Source of the DNA: JAFLTL01 sp964389525
GTDB lineage: Bacteria > Bacteroidota > Bacteroidia > Bacteroidales > Muribaculaceae
DNA length: 62,763 nucleotides
NCBI GenBank assembly: GCA_964389525.1
Contig: CAYMEX010000017.1
Span: forward strand, 1 to 62,763
Direction: 5' to 3'
A program made the translations under genes and the position numbers. Shown here piece after piece: positions 25,606-34,555 of this stretch. The notes beneath the pieces were generated by a model that had not been told where the DNA came from, ran no database searches, and saw only the letters and a program-made list of their open reading frames with translations. Numbering within the stretch: the stretch's first letter is position 1; every line of letters starts with the position of its first letter.

Positions 25606-26093
25606 TATCTTTGGTGCGTGTTTAGGCGTCTTGGATAAAAAGTGATATCCGATATTCCTGCTTTATTTATATCACAAAATTCGACGAATTTTTTTTCAAA
25701 AAAAAGTACTTTTTCGCTTGTGTTTCCCATTTGTTTATTGGGGCGTTGAAACACAGTGCATTGCGTCCGATGGAGCGCAAAAGTTATCAACAGTTAAGCT
25801 AATGTGTTGATATTTAGTCCGAACGGCTGATAGGCGTAATTTCATGTTAACATTAATTATTAACGGACACAAGGGCGTGGAACGCCTGTCACGTCATACT
25901 ATGGGGTGAGGAACATTTTTATTTTGCCGGAAGGTGTTATTTGTATTTGATGTAAATAGTGATATCCGATACGCATTTTTTCATCGCAATGCCGCTGTTG
26001 CAGCTTTGTGACATGGCATTTGTGTTGTTGTCGCTAAAACATGCCCGGAATGATAAATTTCGCAGATATTATGGCAAAACGGCTTAAAATTAT
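25606..26093. other. AT-rich divergent region between dnaA and the SNF symporter; possible but unproven origin
   Basis: No gene is seen. A 14-bp direct repeat, agtgatatccgata, occurs at 25641-25654 and 25958-25971. Two DnaA-box-like words lie close together in opposite orientation: ttatcaaca (25784-25792) and tgttgatat (25805-25813). A palindromic AT stretch (gttaa...ttaac) is at 25846-25864. A weak -7-like word for dnaA lies near 25778-25786 on the minus strand. Two boxes are too few to call oriC. Confidence 0.3.
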
Positions 26094-26101
26094 TACATTT
26101 G
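26094..26101 (+). promoter_or_regulatory. -7 element for the first SNF symporter
   Basis: tacatttg is an exact TAnnTTTG match ending 8 bases before ATG 26110. If it is used, the mRNA would have a leader of only a few bases; it also rules out the earlier in-frame ATGs at 26041 and 26071 for this transcript. Confidence 0.5.
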
Positions 26102-26109
26102 CACTTGGT

Positions 26110-27498
26110 ATGAGTACAAATAAGGTAAATTTCAGTTCAAAAATAGGACTTGTTGCTGCTACGGTAGGTTCGGCGGTCGGTCTCGGAAATATCTGGCGCT
26201 TTCCAGGCGAGGCTGCCAACGGCGGCGGAGCGGCATTTCTGATTGTGTATATCGCATGTGTGTTTTTGCTGGGGGTGCCGGTTATGGTATCGGAGTTTGC
26301 GCTCGGACGCGGAGGAAAAAGCGATGCGGTAGGAGTATTTAAGAATCTTTCACCCGGGAAAAAATGGTGGATAAACGGCATGATTGCTGTGGTTGCCTCC
26401 TATATGGTGCTCTGTTTCTATATGGTAGTCGCCGGGTGGACCCTGGAGTATCTGTGGCAGTCGGTGACCGGCAATCTGTATGCGCCGGATGCAGGAGAGG
26501 CTGTTGCATCGTTTGTCGATTATAAGGCCAGATTTGCCGACCGCATGCATGCGTATATACAGGAAGACTGGCAGCCGCTTGTAAATACCTACATTATGAT
26601 CGGAATCAATCTGGTGGTGCTTATGGCCGGCGTGCAGAAAGGTATCGAGCGACTCTCCAACCTGCTTATGCCTTTGCTGTTTGTGATATTGCTGATTTTC
26701 TGCGTCGTCGCCTTGTCATTGCCCGAGGCAGGCGCCGGACTCAGCTACTTCTTTGCCCCCGATTTCTCACGTCTTACGGCTAAAGTGGTAATCGACGCCC
26801 TCGGTCAGGCATTCTTCTCGTTGAGTCTCGGCATGGGCATCCTTGTCACGTATTCATCGTATTTCCCCAAAGACACAAAGCTTACTCGCACAGCTATTAC
26901 AGTATCGGTGCTCGATCTTCTTGTTGCCGTGATGATGGGTATGATCATATTTCCTGCGGTCATGTCGTTCGGTCTCGAAGGAGAGGCTGTGCAGGGAACG
27001 ACTCTTGTTTTTGTCACTTTGCCCGAGGTGTTCGCACACATGCCCATGACACAGGTCTGGTCTGTGCTGTTTTTCCTTTTGCTCCTTGTGGCTGCGCTGA
27101 CATCCACGATATCAATCGCCGAGGTTACGATCGCGTTCTTTCAGGACAGGTTGAAGATGCGCCGTATGACGGCATGCCTTGTCGTGCTGTTCCCGCTGTT
27201 TATTTTCAGTACGTTATGCTCGCTCTCGCTTGGATCGCTTGACGATGTGCGCATTTTCGGGAAGACTATATTTGACTTTTTTGATACCTTTGCGACAAAT
27301 ATCCTTCTGCCGATAGTGGCTATGACAACCTGCATATATCTCGGATGGTTCGCGCCAAAGGGATTCATGGAGGCTCAGATCACCAACGGCGGAACCGTCA
27401 GGTCGTGGGTGCTCAGGCCGTTGCTCTTCATTGTCAGATGGGTTGCTCCGGTGCTGATCTTTATTATACTCGTATCTCCGTTGCTTTTCTCTATATGA
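26110..27498 (+). CDS. Sodium-dependent transporter, SNF (neurotransmitter:sodium symporter) family
   Basis: The protein is 462 residues from ATG 26110, the first start that gives the family's normal N-terminus (KIGLVAATVGSAVGLGNIWRFPG), the unwound TM1 with the Na+/substrate-binding residues. About eleven to twelve hydrophobic segments follow. The TM6 region (AFFSLSLGMGILVTYSSY) and TM8 region (LTSTISIAEV) match LeuT-type symporters. Likely an amino-acid/Na+ symporter; the substrate is not predictable. A close paralogue lies 350 bp downstream, with a coupled small gene between them. Confidence 0.93.
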   Translation: MSTNKVNFSSKIGLVAATVGSAVGLGNIWRFPGEAANGGGAAFLIVYIACVFLLGVPVMVSEFALGRGGKSDAVGVFKNLSPGKKWWINGMIAVVASYMVLCFYMVVAGWTLEYLWQSVTGNLYAPDAGEAVASFVDYKARFADRMHAYIQEDWQPLVNTYIMIGINLVVLMAGVQKGIERLSNLLMPLLFVILLIFCVVALSLPEAGAGLSYFFAPDFSRLTAKVVIDALGQAFFSLSLGMGILVTYSSYFPKDTKLTRTAITVSVLDLLVAVMMGMIIFPAVMSFGLEGEAVQGTTLVFVTLPEVFAHMPMTQVWSVLFFLLLLVAALTSTISIAEVTIAFFQDRLKMRRMTACLVVLFPLFIFSTLCSLSLGSLDDVRIFGKTIFDFFDTFATNILLPIVAMTTCIYLGWFAPKGFMEAQITNGGTVRSWVLRPLLFIVRWVAPVLIFIILVSPLLFSI

Positions 27499-27785
27499 CA
27501 CATCGTCAGGTCAGAGCAACGTTTGCCGTTGCGGCGGTCATAGTGGTTGTTGCCGTGGTGTCGGTTGTGGCCGGTGCCGGTAATGACGACAGACAGCCGC
27601 CGGTAGAAGTGGGTGTCATAGAGCCGGAGCCACTTCATGGCGACACTGTGTTGCCGCTACGATCTGAAAGCCGTGATACAGTCAGCGACAGGAAGCGTGG
27701 AAAAAAACTGCGTGATGCAGGGATCGATCACACCGACAGTCCTTTGAGACATAAGGCGTCGCGTGCCGATCTTGATGCTGACTGA
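27495..27785 (+). CDS. Small single-span membrane protein, translationally coupled to the symporter
   Basis: The protein is 96 residues. ATG 27495 overlaps the symporter stop (ATGA). A short basic N-terminus (MTHRQVR) is followed by one strong hydrophobic segment (residues 8-27, AVAAVIVVVAVVSVVAGAG) and a hydrophilic tail rich in Asp, Arg and Lys (KRGKKLRDAG, DSPLRHKASRAD). No family was recognised. Tight coupling suggests an accessory or regulatory partner of the transporter, by analogy with small subunits of other transporters; this is inference. Confidence 0.65.
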   Translation: MTHRQVRATFAVAAVIVVVAVVSVVAGAGNDDRQPPVEVGVIEPEPLHGDTVLPLRSESRDTVSDRKRGKKLRDAGIDHTDSPLRHKASRADLDAD

Positions 27786-27841
27786 CAGGTGCATGGCCTG
27801 TGTGATTGTCATTTTTTTTACTTTGTCGCATTTGATTCGTT

Positions 27842-29194
27842 ATGTCGGAGAAACCGAAACACCAGTTGTTTGCAACCCGTCTTGGAGTGATTGCCGCCAC
27901 CGTAGGCTCAGCCGTCGGTCTTGGCAACATATGGCGTTTTCCATATGAGGCCGGAGTGCATGGAGGAGGAGCGTTTCTGGCTATATATATCGTCTTTATA
28001 CTGATACTCGGTGTGCCTGTGCTATGCGCCGAGTTCGCGCTCGGGCGCTCCACCCACCGCAATGTGCTGGGGTGTTTCAGGCAACTTAAACCTGCCCAGC
28101 CGTTCTGGAGGATCATCGGCATCATTGGAGTCACATCGGGCATTATGATACTTAGCTTCTATTCGGTTATAGCCGGGTGGACGCTCGAATATTTTTTTGT
28201 CTCGCTCAGGGGCGACATTGCTGGCAATTCAACCGACGAGCTGCATTCGATGTTCGGTGCATTCACGACCGGCATGCGGCCGGTGATATGGACCATCGTT
28301 TTCCTTCTGATAAACTATTGTGTGATAGTGCGGGGAGTGCAGAAAGGGGTTGAGCGTGCATCCAACGTGCTCACACCAGCACTTATGGTGCTTCTCGCAG
28401 TGTTCTGTGTCAATTCGCTCATGATGCCCGGAGCGGCCGACGGACTCAGATTCCTTTTCAAACCCGATTTCTCGCAGATCACCCCGTCGGTAGTGATCGG
28501 AGCCATGGGGCAGGCTTTCTTCTCTCTTTCGCTCGGGCTGGGATGTATGCTCACATATGCGTCGTATTTCCCCGACCGGACTCCGCTTGTACGCAGCGCG
28601 GCCGTCACGGTCGGGCTCGATGTCTTCACTGCTCTCATGGCCGGTGTGCTCATATTCCCGGCTGTGTTTACCTACGGTTTCTCGCCGCAGGAGGGGCCGA
28701 CACTGGTGTTTGAGGTGCTTCCCGCCATATTCACGCAGGTGAGTGGCGGATGGTTCTGGGCACCGCTGTTTTTCTTCATGCTGTTTCTCGCATCGCTTAC
28801 GTCGACTATATCGATGAGCGAGATCGGCATAGCGTGGCTCACACAGGACCGTGGCATGAGCCGTGGTAAGGCGTGTACGCTCGTTATTGCCATCGCTATG
28901 GTCTGTGGAGTGGCGTGCGCGCTGTCATTCAGCTATTGGGCCGGACTTCGCCTTCCCGTTATTGGTGAATTCAATATCTTCAACTTTTTTGACTACACAT
29001 CGTCCAATGTTCTGCTGCCTCTCGGCGGGATGTTGATTTCGGTGTTTGCCGGATGGATGCTCGATCGTGAGGTGCTTCGCCGTCAGCTCACCACTCCGCG
29101 CAATGCCTTCTCGTCGCTTGCTCCGGTCATTGCTTTTCTGCTCCGTTATGTGTCGCCGGTGATGATACTTGTCATCTTTATCGCCAATCTCTGA
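27842..29194 (+). CDS. Second SNF family sodium-dependent transporter
   Basis: The protein is 450 residues and clearly paralogous to the first one (RLGVIAATVGSAVGLGNIWRFPYEAGVHGGGAF; AFFSLSLGLGCMLTYASYFPDRTPLVRSA; LASLTSTISMSEIGIAWL). The TM1 Na+-site motif is intact. Differences in TM1 (PYEAGVHGG against PGEAANGG) suggest a different substrate. It begins 56 bases after the small membrane-protein gene and is probably in the same transcript. Confidence 0.92.
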   Translation: MSEKPKHQLFATRLGVIAATVGSAVGLGNIWRFPYEAGVHGGGAFLAIYIVFILILGVPVLCAEFALGRSTHRNVLGCFRQLKPAQPFWRIIGIIGVTSGIMILSFYSVIAGWTLEYFFVSLRGDIAGNSTDELHSMFGAFTTGMRPVIWTIVFLLINYCVIVRGVQKGVERASNVLTPALMVLLAVFCVNSLMMPGAADGLRFLFKPDFSQITPSVVIGAMGQAFFSLSLGLGCMLTYASYFPDRTPLVRSAAVTVGLDVFTALMAGVLIFPAVFTYGFSPQEGPTLVFEVLPAIFTQVSGGWFWAPLFFFMLFLASLTSTISMSEIGIAWLTQDRGMSRGKACTLVIAIAMVCGVACALSFSYWAGLRLPVIGEFNIFNFFDYTSSNVLLPLGGMLISVFAGWMLDREVLRRQLTTPRNAFSSLAPVIAFLLRYVSPVMILVIFIANL

Positions 29195-29203
29195 CACAAT
29201 TAT

Positions 29204-29211
29204 TAAATTTG
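29204..29211 (+). promoter_or_regulatory. -7 element for metF
   Basis: taaatttg, an exact match 30 bases before ATG 29241. Confidence 0.65.
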
Positions 29212-29240
29212 CATGTAATATCAACTCATTCAGCAAACAC

Positions 29241-30200
29241 ATGGATACTGTACCCTCGATAATAGAAAGACATAATGGCCCCGGATTCTCTTTTGAGGTG
29301 CTTCCGCCACTTAGAGGGCGTGGCATCGACGGCCTTTTTGAGAATGTCGAACGGCTCAGGTCATATGATCCGCTGTACATAAACGTCACGACTCACCGCA
29401 GCGAGATAGTATATAAGTCGATGGCCGACGGGCTGTATCAGAAAGTGACCGAGCGTTCGCGTCCGGGAACTGTGGCTGTTGCGGCTGCTCTGCAAAACCG
29501 GTTCAAGATACCTGCCGTGCCTCATCTCATATGCAGCGGCTACACCAAGGCCGAGACCGAGTATGCGCTTATCGATCTGAATTTCCTGGGTATAAACAAT
29601 CTGTTGCTGCTGCGCGGCGACAAGGCCAAGCATGAATCGTCGTTCACGCCTACCGAGGGCGGACACTCGCATGCGTCCGATCTTCAGCAGCAGGTCAATC
29701 AGTTTAATGACGGCTATCTGCTCGACGGAGCGCCGATGGATATCCACACCGGTGTGCATTTCAGCTACGGTGTCGCCGGGTATCCTGAAAAGCATGAGGA
29801 GTCGCCCAATGCGGCAATGGATATCGCGATGCTGAAGGCAAAGGTCGATGCCGGTGCGGAGTATATTGTCACGCAGATGTTTTTCGACAACCGTCATTAC
29901 TTCGATTTTGTCGATAAATGCCGTGAGGCCGGCATAAACGTGCCTATAATACCCGGACTGAAACCAATTGTCGGTCTGAGGCAGCTGACGCTGCTTCCGC
30001 GTGTGTTCAAGGTCGATCTTCCGCAGGAAGTAGCTGCCGCACTTATGAAGTGCCGCGACGACAGCGAGGCGAAAGCCGTCGGTGTGGAGTGGTGTATCGA
30101 GCAGTCGCGCGACCTTATTGCACATGGAGTGAAATCCATACACTACTACAGCCATAACGCTGTAAACAGTGTCGAGAAGGTGGTGAAGGCGGTTTTCTGA
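29241..30200 (+). CDS. metF: Methylenetetrahydrofolate reductase
   Basis: The protein is 319 residues from ATG 29241, which places it just after the -7 element; the frame runs to 29169 but that part is inside the previous gene. FSFEVLPPLRGRGIDGLF carries the family's catalytic Glu region, HLICSGYTKAE and NLLLLRGDKA are flavin-binding segments, and VTQMFFDNRHYFDFVDKCREAGI, IPIIPGLKPI are conserved. Reaction: 5,10-methylene-THF to 5-methyl-THF for methionine synthesis. Confidence 0.96.
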   Translation: MDTVPSIIERHNGPGFSFEVLPPLRGRGIDGLFENVERLRSYDPLYINVTTHRSEIVYKSMADGLYQKVTERSRPGTVAVAAALQNRFKIPAVPHLICSGYTKAETEYALIDLNFLGINNLLLLRGDKAKHESSFTPTEGGHSHASDLQQQVNQFNDGYLLDGAPMDIHTGVHFSYGVAGYPEKHEESPNAAMDIAMLKAKVDAGAEYIVTQMFFDNRHYFDFVDKCREAGINVPIIPGLKPIVGLRQLTLLPRVFKVDLPQEVAAALMKCRDDSEAKAVGVEWCIEQSRDLIAHGVKSIHYYSHNAVNSVEKVVKAVF

Positions 30201-30235
30201 CTTGCCTTATCACAATATAATACCGCAGAAATTCC

Positions 30236-31366
30236 ATGAAATTCGCAGAGATAGCTGGCAACCGCGACGTCATTGACCGTCTGCGCCGCATGGTCGACGA
30301 AGACCACCTGCCCCATGCCATAGTGATCGAGGGACCCGAAGGATCCGGCAAACTGAAGATCGCAAGAGCATTGGCGCAGTATATTCATTGCGAGCACCGC
30401 ACGCCCGATGGCGACAGTTGCGGTGTGTGCGCGTCGTGTCTGCAGCATGGTCTTCACAGTCATGTCGATGTGCATTTCTGCTTCCCGATGTTGAAAAAAG
30501 GAAGCCAAAAGACCGAAGACACCGAGAGCGAGGACTGGATCGACGAGTGGAGGGAATTTCTGGACGAGTGTCCTTACGCCGATATGGAAGTATGGCTGTC
30601 GAAACTCGGTAATATCAACGGACAGCCTGTTATATACAAGGGTGAGGCCGACGCCATGCGGCGTGCCCTGGCCTTTACGGCGCGTGCGTCGCGCTACAAG
30701 ATTGCTGTCGTGTGGCTGCCTGAGCGCCTTAACGACACTGCTGCCAATAAGTTGCTGAAACTTGTGGAGGAGCCGTTTGCCGACACCCGCATAATCATGG
30801 TCAGCAATAACCCCAAGGAGATATTGCCTACGATCTACTCACGCCTGCAGCGCATACATGTGAAGCGTCTGAGCGACGCCGATGCCGCCGGCGTGCTTGC
30901 TGCAATGCGCCCCGGTATGCCGCAGTCCGATGCGCTTGCGGTTGTTCATGTGGCCGAGGGCAATGTCAACCTTGCCATGAAGCTGTCGGGGGGTGAAGGA
31001 GGTGAGAATCTGCAGCGGTTTATCTCGCTGATGCGTATGGCATATCGCAGGGATATCGCCGCGTTGCGCAAGTGGTCGCTCGATATGCACGGCATCGGGC
31101 GTGAGGCGCAGATCGATTTCCTGACCTATTGCAGCCGCATGTTCCGTGAAAATTTTATAGCCAATCTCGGCAATCCGGCGATCAACTACATGACGGCCGA
31201 TGAGTCGAACTTCAGCCGTAATTTCTCGAGGTTCATTACTTCGGCAAATGTCGTGACGCTGACGGCTGAAATGGATAGGGCTGCGGCCGACATCGCGGCC
31301 AACTCGTCGGCGAAGATCGTATTTTTTGATCTCGCGATCAAAGTAGTGCTTCTTATCAAGCAGTAG
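30236..31366 (+). CDS. DNA polymerase III delta-prime-like clamp-loader subunit
   Basis: The protein is 376 residues. The AAA+ fold shows a Walker A (GPEGSGKLKIA, residues 33-43), a Cys cluster of the clamp-loader zinc module (CEHRTPDGDSCGVCASC), and KIAVVWLPERLNDTAANKLLKLVEEP followed by TRIIMVSNNPKEILPTIYSRLQ, the HolB/DnaX sensor-1 region. In delta-prime proteins Walker A is often imperfect; here it ends GKL rather than GKT. It loads the beta clamp. It precedes an AddB-like gene by 8 bases and is probably one operon with it and hemW. Confidence 0.88.
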   Translation: MKFAEIAGNRDVIDRLRRMVDEDHLPHAIVIEGPEGSGKLKIARALAQYIHCEHRTPDGDSCGVCASCLQHGLHSHVDVHFCFPMLKKGSQKTEDTESEDWIDEWREFLDECPYADMEVWLSKLGNINGQPVIYKGEADAMRRALAFTARASRYKIAVVWLPERLNDTAANKLLKLVEEPFADTRIIMVSNNPKEILPTIYSRLQRIHVKRLSDADAAGVLAAMRPGMPQSDALAVVHVAEGNVNLAMKLSGGEGGENLQRFISLMRMAYRRDIAALRKWSLDMHGIGREAQIDFLTYCSRMFRENFIANLGNPAINYMTADESNFSRNFSRFITSANVVTLTAEMDRAAADIAANSSAKIVFFDLAIKVVLLIKQ

Positions 31367-31374
31367 GGTGTCTT

Positions 31375-34300
31375 ATGGGGGCGGCGTCTGAACCATTCCT
31401 TAAACAGATAGCGACGGTCTATGACCGCGAGAACCCCGACGGCCTGTCGGGATACACGTTTGTTTTTCCCAACCGCCGGAGTTCGCTTTTTTTTCAGAAA
31501 TATCTGAGAGAGGCCAAGGGTACGCGTCTGCATGATTTCAACGCTCCGTTTCTCTCGCCGGCGATTGTCACTCTCGATGAGCTTATCGACAGCTGGAGCG
31601 AAAGTGTGCAGGGCGAACGTTCGGAGCTGCTGATCGTGTTGTATGCCTCATATCTGGCGGTTGCCGCGCGCATGGGCATGCCTGAGGATGCGGCAATGGA
31701 TCTGTCGGCGTTTATGTTCTGGGGCGATGTGATTCTCAACGACTTCGACGAGATAGACGCCGAGATGGCCGATGCGTCGGACGTTTTCAGAAATCTTAAA
31801 GATCTGAAATCGATCGAGACAAACCCTCTTGATCAGGAGAAGTGGCAATTGATCAGGCAGTTCTGGGACACAACAGGCCTTGAGCATCTTGTGAATGACG
31901 ACAATGCCGATGACCGTCTGTGGGTTGACTATGAGTCGGTCGGCAAGGAAGGCAGTCTTTCTGCTTCAAAGGCCTTTTTCAAGATATGGCAGATACTCGG
32001 GCCGCTGTATTATGAGTTCAGAGAGCGTCTTGCCGCGATGGGATTGCATTATCGTGGCATGGCGGAAAGAGATGTGGCGGAGCATCTGAAAGCTGAGAAT
32101 GAGACGGGCGATTATGCCTCGGATAAGTCTGAGAGATTTGTGTTTGCCGGATTTGGCGTTCTCTCTGAGGCAGAGCTCGCTGTGTTTGATGCGCTGTATA
32201 ACCGTGGAACAGCCGATTTTTTCTGGGATATCGATCTGCCCTGTTTCGGGCTGAAAGAAAATACGGCCGGAGCGGCAGTTGAGCGTCTGAGCAAAAAATA
32301 TCCCGCGCCTTTCAGGCTCGATGTGCCTGAGATGACGCCACGTATCAGCATCATCGGTGTGCCGTCGGAGATTGGACAGGTCAAGGAGGCATCGTCGATA
32401 CTGGCGTCGATGGATATAAAGCCGTTCGAGGCATCATCGACGGCCGTTGTGCTTGCCGATGAGAATCTTTGTGTGCCGTTACTTCATTCGCTGAGCCTCA
32501 ATGACGGGGTTGATGTGAATATCACGATGGGATATCCGCTGCGTCTGTCGCCTGTGGCTTCAGCTATCGAGACGTTTGCGCTTATGCACACAAGGGCGCG
32601 GTATGTGGGAGAAGAGGGGCTGACGACTTTTTTCAGAGACGATGTAAGCAAACTGCTGTCGCACCCGTTGTTGCTGCGACTTGCTCCCGGAGAATGCAGG
32701 GCGATTGTGAAGCATATGGCCGATCTGAGGCTCTATAATGTGCCTGAAACAGAGCTGATGAGCGCTGCCGGACGTCTTGCCCCGCTGTTTGCCGGACTTA
32801 AAGGATCAGTGACTGACGCAGAGGCTTTCGGCGCGATCAGAAATGCGGTGAACTGCATCCTTTCTCTGTTCCCGGAGCAGGAGAAAGCTGACACAGACAC
32901 GCCAGATGGAGAAGAACCCGATGAGGCCGGAGAAGATCTTTGGGTGATAGACCGCGGTTTTCTCAGGGGCTATCTCGACGAACTCGACATGCTTGAGCAG
33001 AACATACGTGAGATACTCGGTGATACCGTCAATTATGGCGGCACGTCGGCGTTGCGTTCGGTTGCAAAGATAATGTCGGGACGTAAAGTCGGGTTTAGCG
33101 GTGCGCCGTTGCGCGGACTGCAGGTGCTCGGTATCGACGAGACGCGCACACTTGATTTTGAAAGAATTGTAGCTCTGTCGATGAATGAGCGCGTTTTTCC
33201 GAAACGCTCACAGTCACCTACATTCATACCGCAGACTCTGCGACGTGCCTACGGGCTTCCGACTGCCGAGCGCAAGGAGAGCGCGACGGCTTATTCGTTC
33301 TATCGCATGCTGGCGCGGTCGTCAGAGGTGTGTCTGATATACAACGCGAATACCGAGGGGCTTACGTCGGGTGAGATGTCGCGATATCTTTATCAGCTCA
33401 TCTACGCATATCGTCCCGAAGGGCTTAAGGCAGAGGTCAAGAACTATAAGGTCGGGGTCTTTCCGCGCAATGAGATAGAAGTCCGTAAAAACGACGTGAT
33501 CATGGCCGCGCTCTCCTCTTTTCTGCCTGATGCTCCCGAGGAGAAACGCCGATGGTTTTCTGCAAGCTCCATCAAGCAGCTGCTTGACTGCGAGCTACGG
33601 TTTTATCTGGAGTACGTCGCAGGCTTTCAGATGCCCGATGAGGTCAGAGGATATATCGATGACAGTGTCTACGGAAAGATCGTGCACGAGACTTTCGAGT
33701 GGGTGTACAATCATCAGGCATTATTGCAGAACAGATCAGATAAAGGGGCGCTTGTTACGCCGCATCTGCTTGAGTCGATAATGATAGACCCGTTGCTTGA
33801 CAGATATATCATCCGGGCTATCAACCACAATTATCATGGACGCGAAGGAGCTTCTGTTGCGGGGGAACGTGACGGCCTCGACGCGCCCCTCGATGGTGAG
33901 TCCATGCTGTTTGCCGCGCTGATCAAGAAAACCGTCCTGAAGGTCTTTGAAGCTGAATCGCTGTGGCTTAAAGACAAGTATGAGGTGGTGTATCTGCATG
34001 GCGAGAGCCGCGACAGGCTTACGCTTGCACTTGCCGGCGGACTGAATGTCAATTTTGTACATGTCATCGACCGCATAGATATTGTCAGAGACACAGCATC
34101 GTCAGAGCCATATCTCCGGCTCGTTGACTATAAGACCGGTAAAGAGGCACTCAGGGCGTCGACAGTAGAGCATCTTGTAGACTACAGTCTGTCGGGAAGC
34201 GGTACATCGCCTCACGGCATAACCCAGCTCATGCTTTACTGCAACTCCTATAGTCTGCTAAAAAATTATCACGGACGCATAAAGCCGTATATCTATGCTC

Positions 34301-34551
34301 TGCGCGAAATTACGACCGAGGGCGTGATAAGCGACCTGAAAGTAGGGCCGCCGCGGGTTGATCCGGCGACCGGCAAGGTGCCGAGGGGATTGCCCGTGCT
34401 TGAAGACTATCGTGAGATCAACGATGAGTTTGTCGGTCTCATATCAGAAAAGATACGCCGGCTTTTTGACGACAGTGTGCCGTTTGCTCAGCCCGAAAGT
34501 GACCGTAGCTGCAGATATTGCAGTTTCCGTGAAATATGTAACCGCGGATAA
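31375..34551 (+). CDS. AddB-like helicase-nuclease subunit, PD-(D/E)XK family
   Basis: The protein is 1058 residues. The N-terminus has FVFPNRRSSLFFQKYL where a helicase would have Walker A; no GKT/GKS is present, so the helicase part looks inactive, as known for AddB. SFYRMLARSSEVCLIYNANTEG and a long helical core follow. The C-terminal nuclease carries LVDYKTGK (about residue 920) and an iron-staple pattern: Cys in LLDCELRFYLEYV (about 740) and CRYCSFREIC at the end (CX2CX5C). Likely role: recombination end-processing with an AddA partner elsewhere. It ends 4 bases before the hemW start. Confidence 0.82.
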   Translation: MGAASEPFLKQIATVYDRENPDGLSGYTFVFPNRRSSLFFQKYLREAKGTRLHDFNAPFLSPAIVTLDELIDSWSESVQGERSELLIVLYASYLAVAARMGMPEDAAMDLSAFMFWGDVILNDFDEIDAEMADASDVFRNLKDLKSIETNPLDQEKWQLIRQFWDTTGLEHLVNDDNADDRLWVDYESVGKEGSLSASKAFFKIWQILGPLYYEFRERLAAMGLHYRGMAERDVAEHLKAENETGDYASDKSERFVFAGFGVLSEAELAVFDALYNRGTADFFWDIDLPCFGLKENTAGAAVERLSKKYPAPFRLDVPEMTPRISIIGVPSEIGQVKEASSILASMDIKPFEASSTAVVLADENLCVPLLHSLSLNDGVDVNITMGYPLRLSPVASAIETFALMHTRARYVGEEGLTTFFRDDVSKLLSHPLLLRLAPGECRAIVKHMADLRLYNVPETELMSAAGRLAPLFAGLKGSVTDAEAFGAIRNAVNCILSLFPEQEKADTDTPDGEEPDEAGEDLWVIDRGFLRGYLDELDMLEQNIREILGDTVNYGGTSALRSVAKIMSGRKVGFSGAPLRGLQVLGIDETRTLDFERIVALSMNERVFPKRSQSPTFIPQTLRRAYGLPTAERKESATAYSFYRMLARSSEVCLIYNANTEGLTSGEMSRYLYQLIYAYRPEGLKAEVKNYKVGVFPRNEIEVRKNDVIMAALSSFLPDAPEEKRRWFSASSIKQLLDCELRFYLEYVAGFQMPDEVRGYIDDSVYGKIVHETFEWVYNHQALLQNRSDKGALVTPHLLESIMIDPLLDRYIIRAINHNYHGREGASVAGERDGLDAPLDGESMLFAALIKKTVLKVFEAESLWLKDKYEVVYLHGESRDRLTLALAGGLNVNFVHVIDRIDIVRDTASSEPYLRLVDYKTGKEALRASTVEHLVDYSLSGSGTSPHGITQLMLYCNSYSLLKNYHGRIKPYIYALREITTEGVISDLKVGPPRVDPATGKVPRGLPVLEDYREINDEFVGLISEKIRRLFDDSVPFAQPESDRSCRYCSFREICNRG

Positions 34552-34555
34552 AGAT

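Noticed and set aside
25606..26093. oriC call at dnaA
   Set aside because: Only two DnaA-box-like words and no box cluster; kept only as a low-confidence region because skew cannot be computed from this window.
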